This document shows, piece after piece, positions 1-6,702 of a stretch of 57,428 nt of DNA (position 1 is its first letter; each line of letters starts with the position of its first letter). The DNA lies in the NCBI GenBank assembly GCA_021846505.1, contig JAJZWV010000015.1, positions 1 to 57,428 of the forward strand, given 5' to 3'. A program made the translations under genes and the position numbers. The notes under the pieces are model-generated. The model saw nothing but the letters and a program-made list of their open reading frames with translations, was not told where the DNA came from and made no database searches. The stretch is from Bacillota bacterium (GTDB lineage Bacteria; Bacillota; Sulfobacillia; Sulfobacillales; JAIMBI01).

Positions 1-318
1 GAACGCCCGGAGTTGGATGCGGGGGTAGCCGGCCCGGGCGGCCGCCCGGGGTCTCCACGTGACGCCCGTGCCCGGGACGTGGATGTACCACTCTTCGGGC
101 CAATCGAGATGCTGGCGGTAGCGCGGGTTCAGTTGGGCCTGGATGACCGGGCGATTGCGAGACAGCCATGGACCCAGGCCGGCGGCTTCGCCTTCGGCTG
201 CTAGGTCGCGCAGCGTCGTTCGCCGTGCTTCAGCCTCAATGGCCGCATCGACGGGGGCCGTCAGGGCCTGGGTCTCAGCGGACAAGCGCGGCCCGCCGCG
301 CTCAGAAACCGTGGCCAT
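1..318 (-). CDS. Hypothetical protein, 3' end cut off by the window edge
   Basis: An open frame of 106 codons starts at ATG 318 on the minus strand and runs off the left edge without a stop. It begins MATVSERGG and is rich in Ala, Arg and Trp, with no membrane segment and no motif I recognise. It starts 5 bp after the stop of the gene at 324-818, so the two are probably co-transcribed. The short, tightly spaced genes here resemble mobile-element cargo, but nothing in the sequence proves that. Function unknown. Confidence 0.55.
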   Translation of the reverse strand, partial: MATVSERGGPRLSAETQALTAPVDAAIEAEARRTTLRDLAAEGEAAGLGPWLSRNRPVIQAQLNPRYRQHLDWPEEWYIHVPGTGVTWRPRAAARAGYPRIQLRAF

Positions 319-323
319 CGCCA

Positions 324-818
324 CTACACCTCCTCCACGTCAAGGCCAAAGGGCGTCTCCGCCTCATTGGCCAGCCAGTCGCCGAGGGACCACCCCGGGT
401 CGGCGGCGCTCCAATAGAAGCCATCGATGGGTCCGGTCGCCACCAAGTGCACGCCCGCGTCGGCCGCAGCGTCCTGAGCTAGGCGCCACTGGGCGGGGGT
501 CACCACCCACCACCGGACGCGGGGATCGGCAGCGGGCCAGGCGTCTTCCCCCGTGAGGTCTAAGGCCAGCACCGCCTGGAAGGGCGGGGGCACCTGGGGG
601 TCGTCGTGCTGGAGCGTGGGCGGCGTGACCACCGGGATGCGGTGGTCGTCCGGGTCGCCCAGCGGGTCGTGCGTGCGCCCCAGTTGCGCGAGCGGCACAA
701 AAAGAGCCCCCCGCCCCACGTAGCGCAGGGAGGGGGCCACACGGAGAACAGCCGCGGCCTCGTCCGGCGTGGCGCAGAGCCAGTCGGCGGTGAGGCCATG
801 GATCGGCAAGACCGTCAA
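324..818 (-). CDS. Hypothetical protein, 164 aa, TTG start
   Basis: A soluble-looking acidic protein with many Trp, Asp and Pro residues (for example RWWVVTPAQW near residue 105). I recognise no family. The TTG start is chosen because a strong GGAGGTGA ribosome site lies 6 bp upstream. The TTG overlaps the TGA of the small membrane ORF upstream (shared bases TTGA), which suggests translational coupling. The ribosome site lies just downstream of a terminator hairpin, so expression may depend on read-through. The next gene begins 5 bp after its stop. Confidence 0.55.
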   Translation of the reverse strand: MTVLPIHGLTADWLCATPDEAAAVLRVAPSLRYVGRGALFVPLAQLGRTHDPLGDPDDHRIPVVTPPTLQHDDPQVPPPFQAVLALDLTGEDAWPAADPRVRWWVVTPAQWRLAQDAAADAGVHLVATGPIDGFYWSAADPGWSLGDWLANEAETPFGLDVEEV

Positions 819-1024
819 GGAACATCACCTCCACTAAATAAAAAGAGCCCCACCCGAAGGTGGGGCGCGGGACTGGGACAAGGGAGGAGGGCGATCAATA
901 AATACGCGAACACTACGATGATGATCCAGATGCCGTTTTCGATGAACACGTTGCCCCGCCGCTGGGCCCGGTGCCCCCGCGCGATGCGGCGGAACCAGGC
1001 CACGACGGCCGTCATCACCAGCAT
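815..1024 (-). CDS. Small single-pass membrane protein, 69 aa, unknown
   Basis: The ATG at 1024 has an excellent ribosome site (AAGGAGGGG, about 5 bp spacing). The N-terminus is basic and amphipathic (residues 11-25 rich in Arg), followed by a hydrophobic helix at about residues 30-47 (GIWIIIVVFAYLLIALL). This suggests a one-helix membrane protein or leader peptide. The last 20 codons are read through the terminator hairpin at 834-866, and the TGA overlaps the TTG start of the next gene. Function unknown. Confidence 0.5.
   Translation of the reverse strand: MLVMTAVVAWFRRIARGHRAQRRGNVFIENGIWIIIVVFAYLLIALLPCPSPAPHLRVGLFLFSGGDVP
834..866 (-). terminator. Rho-independent terminator located inside the small membrane ORF
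   Basis: On the minus strand an 8-bp perfect stem (GCCCCACC / GGTGGGGC) with a TTCG loop is followed by TCTTTTTATTT. This is a textbook intrinsic terminator with a stable tetraloop. It lies within the coding frame of the upstream small ORF and just before the ribosome site of the downstream gene, so it may work as an attenuator rather than a simple end signal. Confidence 0.8.
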
Positions 1025-1319
1025 TTTGCCCCTCCTTGCTTCTTCCGGCACACCTGGGGACCCTGTCTTGCCTGCACTCGGCCGCCGACTGCGGCGGGCC
1101 TGAGGAGGTGGGTCCAGCATGGGACCCGCGCACGACACGTCTCCTGTCGCATTTTTCAAGCGATCGCAGCATTCGACACCACTCTGGGAGCGGGATCGTA
1201 GTCCCCGCGCCGATTTCTCTGTGGCCGCCACCGATCGACAGGACTACAGAAAGCCGGCGGGTGCTGCTGGAGATCGTTCGGCTCGGATAATTTGCCGGGG
1301 CGGTCAAGACCACGCGTCG

Positions 1320-1566
1320 TTTGGCTGCGAACAGGCCCTAGGGAACGTAAGATGCGTGGCAGTCCGCCCGGCCCTGGGCTGGGAGCCAGGACTGACGTTG
1401 CAGATCCGGTGGTCCCGTGCCGAGAACCGTCTGACGCTGGAGCCTGTCAACGGGAGCCGCCGTCCTGCGGATTCCTCCTGCGGGCGCGCTGCGCGATGTC
1501 TATCCGCCGAGCACGGACTATGTGCGCGCTCCGAGAGATGAAGCCGAGCGGCCGCCGTGGCGATAG
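1320..1566 (+). pseudogene. Decayed AbrB-type (VapB-like) antitoxin
   Basis: Two reading frames together give an AbrB-fold antitoxin. About 1340-1465 encodes a degraded GQVTIP-like stretch followed by ALGWEPGLTLQIRWSR and NRLTLEPV, the usual end of the swapped-hairpin DNA-binding domain. A different frame at about 1470-1566 encodes the toxin-binding tail (ALRDVYPPSTDYVR, ending PPWR then TAG). No single frame spans both, so at least one frameshift is present and no good start is visible. The stop overlaps the start of the PIN remnant, the normal VapBC arrangement. Confidence 0.55.
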
Positions 1567-1975
1567 GACTGCTGTTTGACACGTCGGTCTTCATTTGCCA
1601 CCTCAGAGGAAAAACCAAGGTTGCACGAAGTACCTGGAGCGGGTTGCGTCCGGGGACCTGCAGGGCTACTCATCCGTGCTCACCGCCGCCGAGCTCTACG
1701 CGGGCGAAAAGGTCGGAGGCCGCCAGGAATCGGTGGTCGACCAACTGCTCTTTCCCTTCCAACTCGTGTCTCCGAGCAGCGACGTGGCCGCTCTAGCGGG
1801 TCGCTTGGTTCGACAGTGCCGCGGCTCTCATGGGTTGGGCTTGGGGGACGCCATGATTGGCGCCACGGCGCTCTCGCTCCCAGCACCTGTCCTCACCCTG
1901 AACACCAAGCACTTTCGATGCATCCCGCGTTTGCTGGTCGTCACTCCGACCGCAGCCGACGACGCCCAACTCTGA
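1557..1975 (+). pseudogene. Frameshifted PIN-domain (VapC-type) toxin
   Basis: The GTG at 1557 opens a frame encoding LLFDTSVFICHLRG, the PIN N-terminus with the first catalytic Asp. After about position 1610 the homology continues in another frame: YLERVASGDLQGYSSVLTAAELYAG, then GLGLGDAMIGATAL with the distal Asp, then LTLNTKHFRCIP, ending at a stop at 1975. Everything needed for a roughly 130-residue VapC ribonuclease is present except frame continuity, so this is a recently broken toxin. It overlaps the antitoxin remnant by about 10 bp. Confidence 0.7.
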
Positions 1976-2661
1976 AGGGGTGCTTAGTGGAGGGGGGTTG
2001 GACCTGTGCCAGACGGCCCGGAGGGTCGGCAGCACAGATGGTCGGCTGCGGAGGAGTCATCAGGGAACTCGAGGGAGCGGCCGGGACAGCCCCGGGAAAC
2101 CGTGGACCGCCCGCGGCGGGCGCAGACGGGGTTTCACCGTGCTCCGCCCGGTGGTGGCGCCCCCCGCCTGCGGTCAGCATCTGAGTGTTGGCGGGCGGTG
2201 GGGCTCCACGACAGCTGCCCGTCCTCCGGGTTGGGGCTAAGCGGCGCCTCTGCCCATGGGCCAGCTGATCGCCGCGGGTCCACTGCGGGGCGGCGAGCTC
2301 CCCGTGCACCCATGGACGGGGCCGCTAGCCGCTGCAAGCGTGCCAGCATCGGCCCTAGGACTCCGAGCGGTCAGTTATCCCCTGAGAGGAGGCAGAGTGG
2401 GACTACGATAGGTCGACCAGCGGTCTTGACGACCGGGTCCACTTCAATCATGTGCGATACGCCGGAGCAGGCGGTCAAGTCGCAGCGCAGGACAGCGAAC
2501 GAGAAACGCGCGCTTAAGCGGGTTGCCCGCCCGGGGTGCAGCGGCCGTCCTCGACCGTGCTTCCTCGTGGGCGAGGCGGGCATCGAATCAACGCAAGGGG
2601 TGGGTGGATTTCATTTTGGCTTGCGAGATTCCACGCGATGCGACAGCTAGGCGCAAATCGA
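1976..2661 (+). other. Gene-poor stretch
   Basis: About 690 bp lie between the broken toxin gene and the promoter of the cyclase operon. Open frames exist on both strands but have the skewed Arg/Pro/Gly/Ser composition of GC-rich non-coding DNA, lack ribosome sites and match nothing I know. I see no tRNA, repeat or convincing hairpin. It may be remnant DNA from the decayed toxin-antitoxin region. Confidence 0.5.
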
Positions 2662-2690
2662 TTGACCCCGCGCCTCCGCCTCGCTATAGT
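2662..2690 (+). promoter_or_regulatory. Sigma-A-type promoter giving a leaderless mRNA
   Basis: TTGACC (2662-2667), a 17-bp spacer and TATAGT (2685-2690) form a near-consensus promoter. The ATG of the cyclase gene is at 2698, 7 bp after the -10 box, which is where transcription should start. No Shine-Dalgarno sequence can fit, so the transcript is predicted to be leaderless. Confidence 0.65.
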
Positions 2691-2697
2691 CCCGCTT

Positions 2698-3468
2698 ATG
2701 AACAACCTGTCTGCGCTCGCCGCGCGGATTATCGACGGCGCCATCGAGATTATCGACCTGACGTCCCCGCTGCACTCGGGGACCCCTATCCTGCAGCTGC
2801 CGCCCGCATGGGGTCAGACGCGGACGTTTCAGCTCGAAGAGATCAGCCGGTACGACGACCGTGGCCCTGCGTGGTACTGGAACAACTTCAGCACCGGCGA
2901 GCACACCGGCACGCACCTGGACGCTCCTAACCACTGGGTGACCGGCAAGGATCTGGCGGATGTATCTCAGATCCCGCCGCATCGGCTCATCGGGCCGGCG
3001 GTGGTCATCGACCGGGTCGCTGAGGCTACCGCCAACCCGGACTATCTGCTTGACGTCCAGGACTTGGAGGACTGGCAGCGGCAGCACGGCTCGCTGCCGA
3101 AAACCGGCTGGCTGCTGTTTCGCACCGGATGGTCCTCCCGGGGAGAAGACCCGGAGCGATACGCCAATGCCGACCGCCAAGGCTCGCACACGCCGGGCAT
3201 GACGCCCGCCGCCGCTCAGTACCTGGCCGCGACTGACCTGCTGGGGGTGGGAGTGGAGACCGTCGGCACCGACGCGGGTCAGGCTTTCGGCTTCGAGCCC
3301 GCGTTCCCGTGCCACGCGGCGATGCTGGGTGCGGGCAAGTGTGGCCTCACGCAGCTTCGCAACCTTGATAAGCTCCCGGCGACCGGCGCGGTGGTCATTG
3401 CGGCGCCGCTGCCGATTGTGACGGGCTCGGGCTCGCCAGCGCGGGTGCTGGCGCTGGTCGAGAAGTGA
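2698..3468 (+). CDS. Cyclase-family metal-dependent hydrolase (kynurenine formamidase / isatin hydrolase type)
   Basis: A 256-residue protein of the cyclase (Pfam Cyclase, KynB-like) family, which hydrolyses amide or lactam bonds with a divalent metal. The signature HTGTHLDAPNHW spans residues 69-80, with His69, His73 and Asp75 as expected metal ligands. WYWNN just before it resembles what I recall of isatin hydrolases. The ATG at 2698 sits at the predicted transcription start. The gene overlaps the downstream TPP enzyme by 4 bp (GTGA), so the pair probably acts in one pathway, for example lactam opening to an aryl-glyoxylate followed by decarboxylation. Family assignment is firm. Substrate is inference. 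Confidence 0.85.
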   Translation: MNNLSALAARIIDGAIEIIDLTSPLHSGTPILQLPPAWGQTRTFQLEEISRYDDRGPAWYWNNFSTGEHTGTHLDAPNHWVTGKDLADVSQIPPHRLIGPAVVIDRVAEATANPDYLLDVQDLEDWQRQHGSLPKTGWLLFRTGWSSRGEDPERYANADRQGSHTPGMTPAAAQYLAATDLLGVGVETVGTDAGQAFGFEPAFPCHAAMLGAGKCGLTQLRNLDKLPATGAVVIAAPLPIVTGSGSPARVLALVEK

Positions 3469-5105
3469 CCACCGTCGCCAGCGCGATCGGTGCCGCGCTG
3501 GCACGAGCAGGTGTCCGCACTGCGTTTGGCCTCGTGGGTAGCGGGAACTTCCATGTCACTAACGCGCTGACCGCCGCCGGTGCCAGGTTCATCGCCGCCC
3601 GGCACGAGGGCGGGGCGGCCGTGATGGCCGACGCGTATGCGCGGGTCAGCGGCCAGCTCGGGGTCCTGTCGGTCCACCAGGGCCCGGGCCTCACCAACGC
3701 GCTGACTGGGATCGCCGAGGCGGCCAAGAGCCGCACCCCACTTTTGGTGCTCGCGCCGGCGGCGACCCACCCCCGATCGAACTTCTATCTCGATGAGGCC
3801 GCACTGGCCGAGGCCATAGGGGCGAGGCTGGTGCGGGTCGGCTCCGCAGCCACGGCCGCCGCCGACCTGACCTGCGCCTATCAGCTAGCCGTCAGCGAGC
3901 GCAGGACCGTTCTTCTCGGTCTGCCCCTTGACGTTGAGACCGAGCCGTCCCCGCCGTTTGCGCTGCCCGCGGCTCGGCCCGCCGCAGCCTGCGAGCCCGA
4001 GCCGGACGTGGCCTCGGCGCTGGCCGACGCTCTGCTGTCTGCCCAGCGGCCCGTCTTTATTGCGGGTCGTGGTGCCCGAGGAGCGAAAGCCGAGATCGTG
4101 CAGCTGGCCGAGCGGACGGGGGCGCTGCTGGCTACCTCGGCCGTGGCGCGCGGGCTGTTTCGCGACGTGCCCTTCAACCTCGATGTGAGCGGCGGCTTCG
4201 CGACACCGGCCGCGGCCGACCTCATCCGCGGGGCTGATTTGCTGGTGGGCTGGGGATGCGGGCTGAACATGTGGACACTGCGCCAAGGCACGCTCGTGGG
4301 CGGTGGCACGACCGTCGCCCAGGTCGATGTCGATCCGGCCGCGATCGGCGCGCACCATCGGGTCAACCTTGGCCTAGTCGGCGATGCCGCGGCAACGGCC
4401 AGGGCGGTCCAGCGGGAGCTGGACCGCCGCGCGGCGGGGTCCCAGCCGGGCTACCGCTCCGATGCGGTGGCCAAACGTCTGGCCGCGGAGAGCCGGTGGC
4501 GAGACGTGCCCTATCAAGAGCGCTCTGAAGCAGGGCGGATTGATCCCCGCACCCTGTCCATCGCCCTGGATCGCCTGCTGCCTGCCGAGCGGACGGTGGC
4601 CATTGACTCGGGGAACTTCATGGGATATCCGGCCATGTTTCTCGAGGTGCCCGACGCCGAGGGCTTCGTATTCACCCAGGCATTCCAATCGGTCGGTTTG
4701 GGCCTCGCGTCCGCCATCGGCGCCGCCGTCGCCCGTCCCGACCGGCTGGCGGTGGCCGCACTGGGCGACGGCGGCGCCCTGATGGGGATCGCCGAGCTCG
4801 AGACCGCCGTGCGCCTGGGTATTGACCTATTGGTGGTGGTGTACAACGATGAGGCCTACGGTGCGGAGGTGCACCACTTCGGCCCGGATGGCCACCCTCT
4901 CGAGCACGTCACCTTTCCGCCTGTGGATATCGCAGCCATCGCCAGCGGCTTTGGCTGCGCCAGCGTCACCGTCCGCGCCCCGAGCGACCTGGGAGCGGTC
5001 GCGCGCTGGCTGGCCGGCTCGCGCGACCGCCCCTTCGTCGTGGACGCGAAGGTTGCGCGCGGCGAGCCATCGTGGTGGCTGGCCGAAGCGTTCCGCGGCC
5101 ACTGA
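3465..5105 (+). CDS. Thiamine pyrophosphate-dependent decarboxylase / acetolactate-synthase-like enzyme
   Basis: A 546-residue protein with the three-domain architecture of the acetolactate synthase / benzoylformate decarboxylase superfamily. The N-terminal pyrimidine-binding domain has the catalytic glutamate in AARHEGG (Glu48). The central domain runs from about residue 185 to 330. The C-terminal pyrophosphate domain carries ALGDGGALMG and, about 30 residues later, YNDEAYG, the GDG-N metal and TPP motif. The GTG start overlaps the cyclase stop. Since the neighbour would release a 2-oxo acid from a cyclic amide, a 2-oxo-acid decarboxylase fits better than a biosynthetic acetolactate synthase, but substrate cannot be read from sequence. 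Confidence 0.85.
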   Translation: MTTVASAIGAALARAGVRTAFGLVGSGNFHVTNALTAAGARFIAARHEGGAAVMADAYARVSGQLGVLSVHQGPGLTNALTGIAEAAKSRTPLLVLAPAATHPRSNFYLDEAALAEAIGARLVRVGSAATAAADLTCAYQLAVSERRTVLLGLPLDVETEPSPPFALPAARPAAACEPEPDVASALADALLSAQRPVFIAGRGARGAKAEIVQLAERTGALLATSAVARGLFRDVPFNLDVSGGFATPAAADLIRGADLLVGWGCGLNMWTLRQGTLVGGGTTVAQVDVDPAAIGAHHRVNLGLVGDAAATARAVQRELDRRAAGSQPGYRSDAVAKRLAAESRWRDVPYQERSEAGRIDPRTLSIALDRLLPAERTVAIDSGNFMGYPAMFLEVPDAEGFVFTQAFQSVGLGLASAIGAAVARPDRLAVAALGDGGALMGIAELETAVRLGIDLLVVVYNDEAYGAEVHHFGPDGHPLEHVTFPPVDIAAIASGFGCASVTVRAPSDLGAVARWLAGSRDRPFVVDAKVARGEPSWWLAEAFRGH

Positions 5106-5150
5106 GCGCTGGTCGGATTGCCGTAGGCCACCGGCTTTTGGGGGCCGCGG

Positions 5151-5423
5151 CTATGTCTTGCCGCCGTGGCCGCGCGCCTGCAAGACTACGACGTCTTCTG
5201 CGACCAGCTGGTATACCAACCGGTGCTCGTCCGGGATCCGGCGCGACCACGCGGTCGGAATCCCGTATTGCAGCGGCTCGGATTTTCCGATCCCGTGGTG
5301 GGGTGGCGCAAAGCAGCATCAAGCAGCATCAAGCAGCCGGTTGATGCGCGTGACCAGCGCGCGGTCATTGCGTTGCCAGTCCGTGCAGCCTTCCGAGCCC
5401 TCAGACGTGAAGGCGAGCCTCAC
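5151..5423 (-). pseudogene. Txe/YoeB-type toxin with an in-frame stop
   Basis: The GTG at 5423 overlaps the antitoxin TGA (GTGA). The frame encodes VRLAFTSEG, DWQRNDRALVTRINRLLDAA, then TGA, then in the same frame GIGKSEPLQYG, AWSRRIPDEHRLVYQLV and VLQARGH. These are the conserved blocks of the 85-90-residue YoeB mRNA interferase. The stop falls at a run of three direct decamers, which suggests that repeat expansion broke the gene, with a nearby small deletion restoring frame. The toxin is probably inactive. Confidence 0.7.
5311..5336. repeat. Short tandem decamer repeat
   Basis: AAGCAGCATC occurs twice in direct succession (5311-5330), followed by a third partial copy (AAGCAG, 5331-5336). 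It lies exactly where the YoeB frame is interrupted by TGA. A 10-bp unit shifts the frame by one, so slippage here is a likely cause of toxin inactivation. Confidence 0.8.
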
Positions 5424-5668
5424 GCCCCGTCCAAGGGATGCTCGGCCGTGTCCGCCCGCCCCGCAGCGTCGGCGGCGTCAAGCCGTCGGCGCGCATTGGC
5501 TGGCGAGCGGAGCACGTGCGCCGTCTCCTGCCAGGCGGCGCATTCGTCTGCCGACATAAGCACGGCACGGCCGCTCTTGGACGAAATCGCGATCGCCGCC
5601 CGATCGTCATTCACCTTTCGGAGAAGCGGAAAAAGACTGCGGCGGGTCTCACTCGCCGAAATAACCAT
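5420..5668 (-). CDS. YefM/Phd-family antitoxin
   Basis: An 82-residue antitoxin starting MVISASETRRSLFPLL, the standard YefM N-terminus, followed by KVNDDRAAIAISSKSGRAVLMSADE, the dimerising and DNA-binding fold. The C-terminal part (HVLRSPANARRR onwards) would bind the toxin. The ATG is preceded by AAGGAGGTCGTCCTC. The frame is intact although its YoeB partner carries an in-frame stop. YefM proteins bind their own operator, so it may remain as a repressor or protect against related toxins. Confidence 0.8.
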   Translation of the reverse strand: MVISASETRRSLFPLLRKVNDDRAAIAISSKSGRAVLMSADECAAWQETAHVLRSPANARRRLDAADAAGRADTAEHPLDGA

Positions 5669-6088
5669 GAGGACGACCTCCTTCCTCTGGTCTTCATATC
5701 GTGCCATAGGTGATCATGCAGCCACACGTCCGGGCCGCAATTCTCCAATGAAGCTGGTGGCCGGGGTGGCGGACGCCTGTTCCGCGCCAGCGTGTCCTCG
5801 CTGCGGGAATCACCGCCCGGGCGCATCGGCTGGCTGCCTGGGGAGGAAGATGCGGGGAATGGGGCGCCGGCCTGAATTTCCCGGAGGCGGTCTGCGCCAC
5901 GAAGCAGATCGAGGCTCTGGGCGTGCCGGCCGCGCGGGACGGCCTTGCCGCGGGAGGTGCCCGTGGGCGCGGCACTTTCCGCCTAGGGCCGCGCGTCGTA
6001 TGATCAGCGAGTCAGTCACGGGTGGTGCCGCCGGCTGCGATGCGCAGGCACTCGCGGCTCCCAGGCGATGGACGGAAGGAGTGATCCC
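5669..6088. other. Gene-poor stretch with a possible relic frame
   Basis: About 420 bp separate the antitoxin from the Mrr-like gene. One plus-strand frame near 5855-6000 reads WGAGLNFPEAVCATKQIEAL and looks protein-like. It lacks a start and matches no family I can name, so it may be the end of a lost gene. No repeat or structured RNA is evident. Confidence 0.35.
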
Positions 6089-6586
6089 ATGAGTAGAGTG
6101 GGGCCACGCGGCTCGCGAATGTTCGGCCTCCGAATGGCGAACCGCCACTCGCAGACCCTGCTGGGGTTGGCGTTAGACACCTCGGCGCAAGCTTACGCCC
6201 ACGTGCTGGTGGGCACGCGCCGGCTGGCCAGATCCCCAGGCGGATGCCCCGGGGCGGATGGGCGGGCTCGCGCGTTCAGCCGCCAAGTTGCGGCGGAGCT
6301 GGAGCGGCGCGGCTGGCGGCTGGACTATGCCAGCCGGGATTTCGTGAATCTCTTCGGGGAGGATGCGTGCGGCGCTACATACGTAGTCCAGTGCCACACC
6401 GGTGCGGGGCTTGTGGAAGCCAGCGACGTGTTAGCGGTGCTGGAGGACTGCGAGCATGCCAAGCGGGACCGCGCCCTGGTCGTGACCGACGGCGCGTTTT
6501 CGCATTCGGCCCGCGACTGCGCGAGGTGGGGCGCGGTCGAACTGGCGGTGTTTGCCGGCGGTGTATGGACGTACCGCCGGCGATAG
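6089..6586 (+). CDS. Mrr-like restriction-endonuclease-fold protein with altered active site
   Basis: A 165-residue protein. From about residue 55 it follows the Mrr_cat fold: RQVAAELERRGWRLDYAS, then RDFVNL, ATYVVQCHTG, VLAVLEDCEHAKRDRALVVTDGAFSHSARDCA. Active Mrr nucleases have D-x-x-D-L followed by a QxK; here the second Asp is Asn (FVNL) and the Lys is His (QCH). It may therefore bind DNA without cutting. The ATG has a GGAAGGAG ribosome site. No partner methylase or specificity gene is nearby. The first 50 residues are unassigned. Confidence 0.55.
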   Translation: MSRVGPRGSRMFGLRMANRHSQTLLGLALDTSAQAYAHVLVGTRRLARSPGGCPGADGRARAFSRQVAAELERRGWRLDYASRDFVNLFGEDACGATYVVQCHTGAGLVEASDVLAVLEDCEHAKRDRALVVTDGAFSHSARDCARWGAVELAVFAGGVWTYRRR

Positions 6587-6702
6587 CGGGGCCAGGGATC
6601 ATCGATTCATTCATCCGCAGTGCAATGACGCGAGTCACGTGGGCCGGGACGCTGCCTTGGCTATCTTTCGTGAATCTCGCAGAGTCTTAGGGGGTTATTG
6701 GC

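Noticed and set aside
1-1300. Prophage at the left edge
   Set aside because: The short genes and broken toxin modules look mobile, but no integrase, portal, terminase, capsid or attachment site is visible.
1045-1320. Riboswitch or structured leader upstream of the small membrane ORF
   Set aside because: Some inverted repeats occur (near 1076-1126), but no known riboswitch core could be recognised.
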